Source: Methyloprofundus sedimenti
GTDB taxonomy: Bacteria > Pseudomonadota > Gammaproteobacteria > Methylococcales > Methylomonadaceae
Assembly: GCF_002072955.1 (NCBI RefSeq)
Contig: NZ_LPUF01000001.1
Span: forward strand, 2,688,896-2,752,895
Length of the DNA stretch: 64,000 bases
Direction of reading: 5' to 3'
A program made the translations under genes and the position numbers. The notes under the pieces are model-generated. The model ran no database searches and had not been told where the DNA came from. It saw nothing but the letters and a program-made list of their open reading frames with translations. This document shows positions 49,682 to 59,432 of this stretch, in pieces. The first letter of the stretch is position 1, and each line of letters opens with the position of its first letter.

Positions 49682-52510
49682 ATGGATACAATTAGCATAC
49701 GTGGTGCTAGAACGCATAATCTTAAAAATATCGACCTTGATTTACCTAGAGACACATTGATTGTTATTACCGGTTTATCCGGTTCAGGCAAATCATCACT
49801 CGCTTTCGATACCATTTATGCTGAAGGACAACGCCGATATGTAGAATCCTTGTCGGCTTATGCCCGCCAATTCCTTTCCATAATGGAAAAGCCTGATGTC
49901 GATCATATCGAAGGCTTATCTCCTGCTATCTCCATAGAGCAGAAATCCACATCACATAATCCTCGTTCCACAGTAGGAACCATCACCGAAATCTATGATT
50001 ATTTAAGGCTTTTATATGCTCGGGCCGGCACACCCTGTTGTCCTGAACACGGGCTGTCGCTTGCAGCACAAACTATTAGCCAGATGGTTGATCATGTACT
50101 GGAACAACCTGAAGGTGAACGTTGGATGCTCTTGGCACCTGTGGTAAATGATCGCAAAGGGGAGCATATTCAATTACTGGAAGACTTGCAGGCACAGGGC
50201 TTTATTCGTGCGCGTATTGATGGAGTGGCTTATGAACTTGATGAGTTACCCGAGCTGGACGGCAAGAAAAAACATACCATTGAAGTCATAGTTGACCGTT
50301 TCAAAATTCGTGAAGATATAAAACTTCGCCTGGCTGAATCCTTTGAAACCGCTTTAAGAATTGCTGATGGTGTGGCTACTGCAGTTTGCATGGATGACGA
50401 CCGCAAGGATCCCAGGCAACTGATTTTTTCGGAAAAGTATGCCTGCTCACAGTGTGGCTATAGCATTACCGAACTAGAACCGCGCATATTTTCCTTTAAT
50501 AACCCCAAGGGAGCATGCCCAGCTTGTGATGGTCTGGGTATCAAACAGCATTTCGATCCTGAGCTTGTAGTGCATAATAAAGAACTCAGCTTGGCCGCTG
50601 GCGCAGTGAGAGGCTGGGACAGACGTAATGCCTATTATTATCAAATAATCTGCTCGCTTGCTGAACATTTTGCTTTTAGTCCTGAAACACCTTTTCAAGA
50701 ACTGAGTGAGGAAATTCAGCAGATCATTCTTTATGGGAGTGGACGTAAAGCGATAGACTTCACCTTTGTTACTGGTAGTGGTAAAAAGCGTAAAAAACGG
50801 CATAGCTTTGAAGGTATTATCGCCAATATGGAGCGCCGTTATCTGGAAACAGAATCTCAAGTGATACGTGATGAATTAGCAAAATATCAGACAAATATAC
50901 GCTGCCCAAGTTGCCAGGGCTCACGTTTAAATATGGCTGCTCGCAATGTATTTATCGACTCCAGGCCACTTTACGAAATTACAAGACTACCCATTCGACT
51001 GTGCCTGGTTTTTTTTCAAACACTGCAACTACCTGGACAACGAGGCCAAATTGCTGAAAAAATTGTTATTGAAATTCAGCAACGCCTGGAGTTTCTGGTT
51101 AATGTTGGCCTTGATTACCTTACTTTAGATCGCAGTGCCGATACCCTGTCTGGTGGTGAAGCTCAACGCATTCGTCTGGCCAGCCAAATCGGTGCGGGAC
51201 TGGTAGGCGTAATGTATGTTTTAGATGAACCTTCTATCGGTCTACATCAGCGTGATAATGATCGCTTGCTAAAAACACTATTTAGACTTCGCGATTTAGG
51301 CAATACTGTGATTGTCGTGGAACATGATGAAGATGCAATTCGTGCAGCACAATATATCGTGGATATAGGTCCCGGTGCCGGTGTTCATGGAGGGCAGATT
51401 ATTGCTCAGGGAACACCTGAAGATGTGATAAATAACGAGCATTCAATTACCGGACAATACCTTTCTGGAAAACTTGCCATTACCGGTCCTAGGCAACTTA
51501 CAGCGAAAAATGATAAACAACTGATTACAGTACGTAATGCACACGGAAATAATTTAAAAAATATCGATGTCAACTTCCCTATCGGTCTATTTACTTGTGT
51601 GACAGGCGTATCTGGTTCCGGTAAGTCAACACTTGTTAATGACACTTTATACCGCTATGCAGCCCGCGCCATTAATCGCGCCACCACCTTACCTGCACCT
51701 TGTGATGCCGTCGAAGGGTTAGAAGATTGCGATAAAGTAGTTGATATAGATCAAAGCCCAATTGGCAGAACACCTCGCTCTAATCCAGCCACCTATACGG
51801 GATTATTCACCCCTATCCGTGAACTTTTTGCTGCCACTCCCGAATCCCGTTCTCGTGGCTATACACCCGGCAGATTCAGCTTTAATGTTAAAGGGGGACG
51901 TTGTGAGTCTTGTAGAGGCGATGGTGTTGTCAAAGTAGAAATGCATTTTCTACCTGATGTTTTTGTACATTGTGATATCTGTGCAGGTAAACGTTATAAC
52001 CGTGAAACACTGGAAATTCGTTATAAAGGCAAAACCATTAATGAAGTTCTGAAGATGACCGTTGAAGAAGCCTATCTGTTCTTTAAACCAGTCCCCGTTT
52101 TGGCGCGTAAACTGCAAACTATGCTAGATGTCGGCTTGAGTTATATTACCCTTGGGCAAAATGCGACCACCCTGTCTGGCGGTGAAGCACAGCGTGTTAA
52201 ATTATCCAAAGAACTCTCCAAGCGTGATACCGGAAAAACACTCTATATTCTGGATGAACCTACTACCGGTCTACATTTCCACGATATACAACAATTACTT
52301 AATGTCCTGCATACCCTGCGCGACCATGGCAATACTATAATTGTTATCGAACATAATCTGGATGTTATTAAAACAGCAGATTGGCTAATTGATATAGGCC
52401 CTGAAGGCGGTGATGGCGGTGGAACTGTGGTCGCTGAAGGAACACCAGAGCAAGTATCAACTATGGAAAAATCCTATACAGGTCATTATCTAAAACGTTT
52501 TTTTAATTAG
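49682..52510 (+). CDS. uvrA: Excinuclease ABC subunit A
   Basis: 942 residues, the normal length. Two ABC ATPase modules are visible. The Walker A motifs are [14 protein letters not shown] and [13 protein letters not shown]; the signature motifs are [17 protein letters not shown] and [16 protein letters not shown]. Zinc-binding pairs are present (CSQCGYS and CPACDGLG in the first half; CESCRGDG and CDICAGKRY in the second). UvrA dimers detect bulky DNA lesions and load UvrB. Confidence 0.98.
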   Translation: MDTISIRGARTHNLKNIDLDLPRDTLIVITGLSGSGKSSLAFDTIYAEGQRRYVESLSAYARQFLSIMEKPDVDHIEGLSPAISIEQKSTSHNPRSTVGTITEIYDYLRLLYARAGTPCCPEHGLSLAAQTISQMVDHVLEQPEGERWMLLAPVVNDRKGEHIQLLEDLQAQGFIRARIDGVAYELDELPELDGKKKHTIEVIVDRFKIREDIKLRLAESFETALRIADGVATAVCMDDDRKDPRQLIFSEKYACSQCGYSITELEPRIFSFNNPKGACPACDGLGIKQHFDPELVVHNKELSLAAGAVRGWDRRNAYYYQIICSLAEHFAFSPETPFQELSEEIQQIILYGSGRKAIDFTFVTGSGKKRKKRHSFEGIIANMERRYLETESQVIRDELAKYQTNIRCPSCQGSRLNMAARNVFIDSRPLYEITRLPIRLCLVFFQTLQLPGQRGQIAEKIVIEIQQRLEFLVNVGLDYLTLDRSADTLSGGEAQRIRLASQIGAGLVGVMYVLDEPSIGLHQRDNDRLLKTLFRLRDLGNTVIVVEHDEDAIRAAQYIVDIGPGAGVHGGQIIAQGTPEDVINNEHSITGQYLSGKLAITGPRQLTAKNDKQLITVRNAHGNNLKNIDVNFPIGLFTCVTGVSGSGKSTLVNDTLYRYAARAINRATTLPAPCDAVEGLEDCDKVVDIDQSPIGRTPRSNPATYTGLFTPIRELFAATPESRSRGYTPGRFSFNVKGGRCESCRGDGVVKVEMHFLPDVFVHCDICAGKRYNRETLEIRYKGKTINEVLKMTVEEAYLFFKPVPVLARKLQTMLDVGLSYITLGQNATTLSGGEAQRVKLSKELSKRDTGKTLYILDEPTTGLHFHDIQQLLNVLHTLRDHGNTIIVIEHNLDVIKTADWLIDIGPEGGDGGGTVVAEGTPEQVSTMEKSYTGHYLKRFFN

Positions 52511-52687
52511 TGTTTATAATAATAGGGAATTACTGAAACAGCTTATTAAATACGCCTAAAGCCACGTCGAATAACCGCTTGTTAAGGATAGTTTTTAGTA
52601 ATTAGCAGACAAAAAAGAATTCTAGTATTTGGATAAGGCATTGCTTGCGTGCCTTTTAACATTTCCTACACATACCAAGGAAAAAAT

Positions 52688-54472
52688 ATGCAATCGTTTA
52701 TACAGCCAGTGATTGACAGATATGGAACTTCTTCTGATCAATTACTTCCTATCTTACGAGATATTCAATCCGAATTTCAGCATATTCCTGCTGAAGCCAT
52801 AGAATGTGTTGCGCTATCTCTCGATATACCCCGCACACAAATTATCAGTGTCATAGAGTTTTATAGCTTTCTTCATTCTACTCCACAAGGCAAGTATGCC
52901 CTGCTGGTAAGTGATTCAATTACGGATCATATGCTGGGTAAACAGGATTTAATGTCCTATATGGCCAGCCAGTTAAAAGTAAGCATAGGCGAACTTCGCA
53001 CCGACGGTTTAGTCAGTTTAAATAATACTTCTTGCTCAGGCATGTGTGATCAAGGTCCTGCCGGATTAGTCAATGGCTATGCTTTAACTAATCTGGACCG
53101 TCCGCGTATTGACGCTATTGTTAAACTTATTGAGCAGAATATCCCTGTGCAACAATGGCCAAGCGAGTTTTTTATGGTAAAAGATAATATTTACCTGCCT
53201 GGCTTATTACTGCAAGATCCAATAGCACCTGGTGATGCTTTAAAAGCTCGTTTTCAAAAGGGTTTGCAACAGACCTTGACAGAAATTGATGTCTCTGGAT
53301 TACGTGGTCGTGGCGGCGCCGGATTTAAAACGGCCATGAAATGGCGTTTTTGTTCTGAAGAAATAGAAACGGAACGTTATGTGGTTTGTAATGCTGACGA
53401 AGGCGAGCCAGGAACGTTTAAAGACAGAGTCTTATTAAACACATATGCACATCAGGTATTTGAAGGCATGACTTTATGCGCAAGTATTATTGGTGCAGAA
53501 CAAGGTTTCTTGTATCTTCGTGGTGAGTACTTGCATTTATATGACAAATTACAAAATATTCTGCAACAACGCCGCCACTCAGGATTATTAGGTAACAATA
53601 TACTGGAACAAGGCTTAAACTTTGATATTGAAATACGTATGGGATGTGGTGCGTATATTTGCGGCGAAGAGTCTGCCTTAATAGAATCTCTTGAAGGTAA
53701 ACGCGGCATACCCAGAAACAGGCCGCCCTACCCGGTATCTCAGGGTTATCTTAACAAACCCACCGTAGTTAATAATGTAGAAACCTTTTTTGCGGCAAGT
53801 AAAATTGCACTCGAAGGTGGGCAATGGTTTGCTGATGTTGGGACAAAACAATCACAAGGCACGAAAATACTGAGCATTAGTGGTGATTGCACAAAACCGG
53901 GCATCTACGAATATCCATTTGGAACCAGCATTAAACAAGTACTGCACGATTGTGGCGCGGCATCAGATATCTTAGGCATACAAATTGGCGGCCCTTCAGG
54001 TACTTTTATAGCAGAGAATGAAGTTCACCGTACCCTGGCATTTGAAGATCTCGCCACAGGCGGTTCCTTTATCATTTTCAATCAATCACGCAATATCCTC
54101 GATATTGTCAAGAACTTCACTCATTTTTTTGCGCATGAAAGTTGCGGCTTTTGCACACCTTGTCGAGTCGGAACGTTACTCTTAAAAAAACAGCTGGATA
54201 AAATAACCGAGGGCTACGGCTCTGCGGGGGATGTTGCAGCGCTGGAAGAACTCTGTCAACTGGTTAAGAACCTGAGCCATTGCGGTTTAGGGCAAACAGC
54301 TGCCAATCCGATTTTGTCAACCTTAGAACGTTATCCTGAAAGCTATCAGCAACGCTTGAAAAAAATCAGTTATGAACCTGGCTTTGATTTAGATGCTTCA
54401 CTGGAAACTGCCAGACGTTTAGCTAATCGTAACGATGCCGGTGCACACTTGGCACAAGTAGAGGAAGATTAA
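52688..54472 (+). CDS. hoxF: NAD-reducing hydrogenase diaphorase subunit HoxF (HoxE-like domain fused)
   Basis: About 594 residues from the ATG at 52688, preceded by AAGGA; this matches Ralstonia-type HoxF (about 600). Residues 1-150 are a NuoE/HoxE-like [2Fe-2S] domain with NTSCSGMCDQGPAGLVNG. The NuoF-like part has the FMN/NADH-binding segments LRGRGGAGFKTAMKW, CNADEGEPGTFKDR and GCGAYICGEESALIESLEGKRG, and the [4Fe-4S] site CGFCTPCRVG. It passes electrons between the hydrogenase module and NAD+. hoxU starts 3 bases later. Confidence 0.94.
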   Translation: MQSFIQPVIDRYGTSSDQLLPILRDIQSEFQHIPAEAIECVALSLDIPRTQIISVIEFYSFLHSTPQGKYALLVSDSITDHMLGKQDLMSYMASQLKVSIGELRTDGLVSLNNTSCSGMCDQGPAGLVNGYALTNLDRPRIDAIVKLIEQNIPVQQWPSEFFMVKDNIYLPGLLLQDPIAPGDALKARFQKGLQQTLTEIDVSGLRGRGGAGFKTAMKWRFCSEEIETERYVVCNADEGEPGTFKDRVLLNTYAHQVFEGMTLCASIIGAEQGFLYLRGEYLHLYDKLQNILQQRRHSGLLGNNILEQGLNFDIEIRMGCGAYICGEESALIESLEGKRGIPRNRPPYPVSQGYLNKPTVVNNVETFFAASKIALEGGQWFADVGTKQSQGTKILSISGDCTKPGIYEYPFGTSIKQVLHDCGAASDILGIQIGGPSGTFIAENEVHRTLAFEDLATGGSFIIFNQSRNILDIVKNFTHFFAHESCGFCTPCRVGTLLLKKQLDKITEGYGSAGDVAALEELCQLVKNLSHCGLGQTAANPILSTLERYPESYQQRLKKISYEPGFDLDASLETARRLANRNDAGAHLAQVEED

Positions 54473-54474
54473 TC

Positions 54475-55194
54475 ATGAGTAAAACAATCACCATAGATGG
54501 CAAGGAAATACCTTATGAAGATGGCCAGACTATCATGGATGCAGCTATCGCAGCCGACATTTATATTCCGCATTTATGCCATGATCCAGACTATGAGCCC
54601 CATGGTAGTTGTAAACTTTGTACGGTCAATGTTAACGGCAGAAATTGCTCAGCCTGTACTTTCCCTGCACTGGAAGGACAGAACATTATCAATCAAAGTG
54701 CCGATCTGGAACAGGATAGAAAACGCATAACCCAAATGCTATTTGTGGAAGGCAATCATTTTTGTCCTTCATGCGAAAAAACAGGTGACTGTCAATTACA
54801 AGGCGTCGCCTATTATTTAGATATGCATGATAACCATTTCCCGCATTTTTTTGCCAATCGAGAAATGGATGCCTCACATCCGGATATTTTAATCGATCAC
54901 AACCGCTGTATTTTTTGTAATTTATGTGTGCGAGCCAGCCAGGAAAAAGACCATAAAAATGTCTTTGCAATCAGTGGCCGTGGCATGAACAAACATCTGA
55001 TTGTTAATTCTATAACAGGCAAATTAAAAGACAGCAATATCCATATTAATGATCATGCCGCGCATATCTGTCCAACAGGTGCAATCCTGATTAAACGCAC
55101 AGGCTATAAAGTGCCGATTGGAGAACGTACCTACGATAAACAAAAAATTGATGCCGTCGCATTAGCTAAGGAGAACAAACATCATGGCCGCTAA
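54475..55194 (+). CDS. hoxU: NAD-reducing hydrogenase diaphorase subunit HoxU
   Basis: 239 residues, typical HoxU. The N-terminal [2Fe-2S] ligands are in CHDPDYEPHGSCKLCTVNV. The NuoG-like His/Cys site is HFCPSCEKTGDCQLQ. A ferredoxin-like 2x[4Fe-4S] region follows (CIFCNLCVRASQEKD and HICPTGAIL). It links HoxF to the hydrogenase small subunit HoxY. It overlaps hoxY by 11 bases. Confidence 0.94.
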   Translation: MSKTITIDGKEIPYEDGQTIMDAAIAADIYIPHLCHDPDYEPHGSCKLCTVNVNGRNCSACTFPALEGQNIINQSADLEQDRKRITQMLFVEGNHFCPSCEKTGDCQLQGVAYYLDMHDNHFPHFFANREMDASHPDILIDHNRCIFCNLCVRASQEKDHKNVFAISGRGMNKHLIVNSITGKLKDSNIHINDHAAHICPTGAILIKRTGYKVPIGERTYDKQKIDAVALAKENKHHGR

Positions 55195-55723
55195 GTTAAG
55201 AGTTGCCACAACCTCATTGGCAGGTTGTTTTGGTTGCCATATGTCTTTCCTGGACATAGACGAACGCATGATCGAATTAGCTCAACATGTCGAATTCGAC
55301 CGTTCCCCTATTACCGATATAGAACATTGCGGTCCTTGTGATATAGGCTTAATTGAAGGGGGCGTCTGTAATTCAGAAAATGTGCATACGCTACGCGAAT
55401 TCCGTAAAAACTGTAAAGTTCTGGTTGCCGTAGGCGCTTGTGCCATTAACGGCGGCTTGCCCGCCATGCGCAACCATTTTAAGCTCGAAGACTGTCTGAA
55501 TGAATCTTATATTGATGGCATGGGTTTAGAAAATGCACAAATTCCCAGCGACCCCGAACTACCATTACTTTTAGATAATGTACATCCCATTCACGAGATA
55601 GTAAAAGTAGACTATTACATGCCCGGCTGCCCACCCTCAGGTGATGTATTCTGGTCATTTTTAAGTGATATTATTGCCGGACGGGAACCGAGTTTGCCTT
55701 ATGAACTGGTGCATTTTGATTGA
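55184..55723 (+). CDS. hoxY: NAD-reducing hydrogenase small subunit HoxY
   Basis: 179 residues. The ligands for the proximal [4Fe-4S] cluster are all present: C15 and C18 (SLAGCFGCHMSF), C86 (AVGACAING) and C149 (MPGCPPSGDVFW). The gene looks intact. HoxY must pair with the NiFe large subunit HoxH, whose gene normally follows directly, as in the hoxFUYH order. Here the next gene, 60 bases on, is a VOC protein. No HoxH motif is visible in any frame downstream, so the large subunit is either elsewhere or lost. Confidence 0.93.
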   Translation: MAAKLRVATTSLAGCFGCHMSFLDIDERMIELAQHVEFDRSPITDIEHCGPCDIGLIEGGVCNSENVHTLREFRKNCKVLVAVGACAINGGLPAMRNHFKLEDCLNESYIDGMGLENAQIPSDPELPLLLDNVHPIHEIVKVDYYMPGCPPSGDVFWSFLSDIIAGREPSLPYELVHFD

Positions 55724-55783
55724 TGTGTGCGGATCAAGTTTAAAATGCAACGGATTGGAAAAGCCTGAAACCAGGAGAAATCC

Positions 55784-56179
55784 ATGCAGGAAATTACCGG
55801 AATTAACCATATAGGCATAAGAGTAAGTAACCTTGAGCGGGCAAGGGAATTCTATGAACAACTCGGGTTTGTATTTATAGTCGGCCCAATTGGCCCTGAA
55901 CCGGTTGCAATAATGGAGCATCCATCCGGCGTTAATATCAATTTTATTCTTAATGCCAATTCAGGTAGCACTGAAAATATACTGATGGATATCCCTGCAA
56001 AGCACCCTGGATACACGCATTTCGCACTGAATGTTTCTAATATAAAATCTGTAGAGAAAACTCTAATTAAACTGGGCATACCTGTCACAGAAGGCCCAAT
56101 TAAACTGACCGATGGTGGAGTTATGTTATTTATTCGTGATCCTGATAATAATGTTATCGAATTTCACCAGAACGCATAA
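55784..56179 (+). CDS. VOC-family protein next to hoxY
   Basis: 131 residues, one VOC module. It starts ITGINHIGIRVSNLERAREFYEQLGF; the metal-ligand positions are the first-strand histidine, the histidine in YTHFALNVSN and the glutamate in NNVIEFHQN. It may be a glyoxalase-like isomerase or lyase. The CCAGGAGAAAT ribosome-binding site is good. Its position at the spot where hoxH is expected is probably the result of an insertion or deletion rather than a functional link. It is not closely similar to the VOC gene at 10848. Confidence 0.78.
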   Translation: MQEITGINHIGIRVSNLERAREFYEQLGFVFIVGPIGPEPVAIMEHPSGVNINFILNANSGSTENILMDIPAKHPGYTHFALNVSNIKSVEKTLIKLGIPVTEGPIKLTDGGVMLFIRDPDNNVIEFHQNA

Positions 56180-56262
56180 CAAAATGGCCATATCTTAGAT
56201 TGACTCAAAACAACTATCAGTGAGCATTCAACAATTTAGCTAAAAGCAAAGGAAACTAAGCA

Positions 56263-57915
56263 ATGCAATATTTCATCAAACCTCTGGCCGTCCTCGCAGC
56301 CTGCACCTTGCTGGCGGCACCCAATCTGACCACCGCCCAGGCGAGTGACGTAATCCCCCCCTCGCTGATTACACCGGATAAAATGGAAACATCCCTCGGC
56401 ACGCTTGAATTTAAAGACGGCGCGCCGAGCAATGAGACTTCCACCACGGTTTATGACTACCTCGACCTGATGCACGCTGTCGAGGCTTATACGAATGCCT
56501 ATCAGGGCGCCTCAGTGGCATCCCTGTTTAAAGGTTTCCACGCGGCTGGAGTGTCTGACAACACGGCTATTGTCTGGTCGGAACTGATGGATTCTAAGTC
56601 TCTATTCCTGACGGCTAATGCAGATACGGTTTATTTTTGGGTCAACGTTGACCTAAGCAAGGGCCCAATCGTAGTCGAAACACCCCCAATGGCATTGGGT
56701 GTTATGGACGACAGCTGGTTCCGATGGGTTACTGACTTTGGCTTGCCTGGCCCAGACCGTGGTGAAGGCGGGAAATACCTGCTGGTTCCACCTGGCTACA
56801 AAGGTGAGCTACCTGAAAGCGGTTACTTTGAGAATAAAGTACGTACAACTCGCGTAACCATGCTTGGTCGTTTGTTTCTAGAAGACAACAGTCCAAAAAA
56901 ACCGGTCGCGGTAATCAAGAAAACACTCAAAATTTATCCGTATGAAGCCGGTGGATACGGCACCAGTATCGCTTCTGCCTTACAAGGAAAAGCGACTTTA
57001 TTACGTTCGCCGAAGCATAAACTGGAATGGAGTTTCTTAAGACCTCAACCACCTGTGAAATTCACTGAAGGTACTGGCCTGGCTATCAATACAATCCCAC
57101 CAAGTGATTACAGTTACTTTGAATTAATCAATGACGTGGTTCAACGTGAGCCTGCGGATTCTCTTGACGCAGAAATTCTTGGTTCACTCGCAGCTATCGG
57201 TATCGTCAAAGGTAAAAAGTTTAACCCTGACGCGAGAATGAAGCAAATTCTTACTGACGCCGCGGCTATCGGTTCGGCGACTGCTCGTACCTTAAACTGG
57301 AACCCACGTGATACAGAAGGATTTAGCTACTATCCTAACTCTACCTGGACTAACATGCTTTTTGTTGGCGGCTATAACTTTGAGACACCCCCACCGAAAG
57401 TTAGCGCGGATGGAACTATCACGCCCTATCCCGCAACCGGGGCCCGTACACTCAACTCTCGTACGGCAATGTTCTTCTACGCAACAGGTATTACTCCCGC
57501 GATGGTTATGCGCCTGACAGGCATAGGCTCACAATATCTTGCGTCATTCAAAGATTCCCATGGCGACTACTTTGATGGAGCAAAGACCTACAAAGTGACA
57601 CTACCTAAAGGTATCCCTGCTGAGAAGTTCTGGTCTTTGACGCTTTATGACAACCAGACACGTTCAATGCTACAGACGCCACAGCGCTTTCCGCGTGCCG
57701 GCAGTCAAAGCTATCCTGGACCAGCAGCTGTCGCTAACGCCGATGGTTCTACGACCGTGTATTTCAGTCCTAAGAAACCCGCTGGAGTGAACGATGGTAA
57801 CTGGATTCAAACTGATCCGGCTAAAGGATGGAACACTTTGATACGCTTCTACAGTCCACTGGAATCATTCTTCAACAAAACCTGGCGTCCAAGTGAAATC
57901 GAGTTGGTGAATTGA
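56263..57915 (+). CDS. Exported DUF1254/DUF1214 protein
   Basis: 550 residues. A Sec signal peptide (about residues 1-28) ends AQA-SD, so it is exported to the periplasm. The DUF1254 part has YDYLDLMHAVEAYTNAYQGASVASLF, followed by SLFLTANADTVYFWVNVDLSKGP. The C-terminal DUF1214 part has EKFWSLTLYDNQTRSMLQTP. The family is widespread but uncharacterised biochemically. By eye its first part is richer in GC than the hox genes. It is followed by a second DUF1254 gene 18 bases on. Confidence 0.85.
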   Translation: MQYFIKPLAVLAACTLLAAPNLTTAQASDVIPPSLITPDKMETSLGTLEFKDGAPSNETSTTVYDYLDLMHAVEAYTNAYQGASVASLFKGFHAAGVSDNTAIVWSELMDSKSLFLTANADTVYFWVNVDLSKGPIVVETPPMALGVMDDSWFRWVTDFGLPGPDRGEGGKYLLVPPGYKGELPESGYFENKVRTTRVTMLGRLFLEDNSPKKPVAVIKKTLKIYPYEAGGYGTSIASALQGKATLLRSPKHKLEWSFLRPQPPVKFTEGTGLAINTIPPSDYSYFELINDVVQREPADSLDAEILGSLAAIGIVKGKKFNPDARMKQILTDAAAIGSATARTLNWNPRDTEGFSYYPNSTWTNMLFVGGYNFETPPPKVSADGTITPYPATGARTLNSRTAMFFYATGITPAMVMRLTGIGSQYLASFKDSHGDYFDGAKTYKVTLPKGIPAEKFWSLTLYDNQTRSMLQTPQRFPRAGSQSYPGPAAVANADGSTTVYFSPKKPAGVNDGNWIQTDPAKGWNTLIRFYSPLESFFNKTWRPSEIELVN

Positions 57916-57933
57916 TCAAAATTGGAGCATAGC

Positions 57934-59403
57934 ATGAAAATAACAAGGCGTAGATTTCTGAACGCAGCGATGGCAAGTATCATTACCTTAACCTTTATCA
58001 CTGGTTGCGCGGTCAAGAACGACGCCATCGTGCAAGCGGAGAAAAATGAGAACAATGCACCTGGCATCGCCGAAACCAAGGCTATTGCCGAGGAAGGCTT
58101 TATTTATGGTTTGCCCATCGTAATGAACTATGCGGTGATGTATGCGTTCAGCGTGGACAAAAACTCCAGTCAATACAAAGCTCCGTTTAACGTCATCGAT
58201 AACTTGCATCGTGTCTTCACCTACAAAGACACGGCCATCATCTCGCCTAACAGCGACACGCCTTATTCTTCTTTGTGGCTAGACTTGCGCACCGAACCAA
58301 TCGTGCTGTCGGTTCCCGCTGTGGAAAAGGAACGTTACTTCTCGGTAATGCTGTGTGATGGCAACACCTACAACTATGGCTATATCGGCAGCCGCGCCAC
58401 TGGCAATGAACCCGGCGACTACCTCGTAGTTGGTCCTGACTGGAAAGGCGAAACACCGGCGGGCATCAAGAAAGTTTTCCGCTCCGGCACCCAGTTCTCC
58501 CTGGTTGCCTACCGCACTCAGCTTTTTAACCCTGATGACATGCTGAACGTGGAGAAGGTCCAGGCCGGTTACAAAGTACAGCCGCTGTCGGCGTATCTTC
58601 ACCAGCCCGCGCCACCCGCGGCCCCAACTATCAACTTTCCGCCGATTGACAAGGAGTTGGTCAAAAAGAACTTTTTCCAGTATCTCGACTTTGCCTTGCA
58701 ATTCGCTCCGGGCACTCCGGAGGAAGCGGAAATTCGTTCCAAACTTGCTCGCATCGGTATCGGTGCCGGTAAGAAGTTCAATTTTGAAGAACTTGATCTG
58801 GAACACATGCTTGAAGTGGGATTGGGTATGAAAGCCGGCGAGGCCAAAATCGAGGCCATCATTGCTGCGGGCGGCAAGGATCAACATGGCTGGCGCGTCG
58901 GTGGGCTAGCCGGCGGCAATGCTGCCTACTTTAGTGGCAATTGGCTGGCTCGCGCCGGCTTGGCGAAAGCAGGCATCTACGCAAATGACCCGGCTGAAGC
59001 TATGTACCCATTGGCTAAAGTGGATGCTAACGGCGCACCGCTCGACGGTAGCAAACATAATTACACGCTCACTTTTGCTGCTGGACAGTTCCCGCCGGTG
59101 AACGCTTTTTGGTCCGTGACGCTGTATGATGGCAAGAGCCAGCTCCTGATCAAAAACCCCATCAACCGTTACCTCATCAACTCGCCGATGTTGCCGAACA
59201 TGAAACTAAACAAGGACGGCTCGCTGACGATGTATATCCAGAAAGACTCTCCTGGTGCGGCTAAGGCAAGCAACTGGCTGCCCGCACCGAATGATACCTT
59301 CTATCTACTTCTGCGCCTCTACTGGCCCAAGACGGAAGCGCCTTCCATCTTGCCGCCCGGTGAAGGCACATGGCAACCGCCCGGCATTGTGAAGGTGAAA
59401 TGA
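57934..59403 (+). CDS. Second DUF1254/DUF1214 protein, Tat-type lipoprotein signal
   Basis: About 489 residues from the ATG at 57934, preceded by GGAG with 6 bases spacing; the TTG at 57922 is less likely. The N-terminus is MKITRRRFLNAAMASIITL, a twin-arginine motif (TRRRFLN), followed by a lipobox-like FITGC near residue 25. It is thus probably a Tat-exported lipoprotein. DUF1254 (EGFIYGLPIVMNYAVMYAF, ISPNSDTPYSSLWLDLRTEP) and DUF1214 (NAFWSVTLYDGKSQLLIKNP) are both present. Its GC is clearly higher than that of the hox and housekeeping genes, which suggests transfer. The function is not known. Confidence 0.85.
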   Translation: MKITRRRFLNAAMASIITLTFITGCAVKNDAIVQAEKNENNAPGIAETKAIAEEGFIYGLPIVMNYAVMYAFSVDKNSSQYKAPFNVIDNLHRVFTYKDTAIISPNSDTPYSSLWLDLRTEPIVLSVPAVEKERYFSVMLCDGNTYNYGYIGSRATGNEPGDYLVVGPDWKGETPAGIKKVFRSGTQFSLVAYRTQLFNPDDMLNVEKVQAGYKVQPLSAYLHQPAPPAAPTINFPPIDKELVKKNFFQYLDFALQFAPGTPEEAEIRSKLARIGIGAGKKFNFEELDLEHMLEVGLGMKAGEAKIEAIIAAGGKDQHGWRVGGLAGGNAAYFSGNWLARAGLAKAGIYANDPAEAMYPLAKVDANGAPLDGSKHNYTLTFAAGQFPPVNAFWSVTLYDGKSQLLIKNPINRYLINSPMLPNMKLNKDGSLTMYIQKDSPGAAKASNWLPAPNDTFYLLLRLYWPKTEAPSILPPGEGTWQPPGIVKVK

Positions 59404-59416
59404 TTCGTCAGTGAAA

Positions 59417-59432
59417 CGCGCGGGTCGTCTCT
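59417..59432. other. Left half of a stem-loop split by the group II intron
   Basis: GCGCGGGTCGTCTC here pairs with GAGACTGCTCGCGC at 61478-61491 when the intron is removed, giving a stem of 14 pairs with one mismatch and two G-U pairs around the loop TCAC. It starts 14 bases beyond the DUF1254 stop. A transcription terminator is a plausible identity, though neither side has a T-run. Confidence 0.65.

Noticed and set aside
58279-58887. 202-codon antisense ORF within the second DUF1254 gene
   Set aside because: Long antisense frames are expected in GC-richer genes; it has no ribosome-binding site or domain, and the sense gene is well supported.
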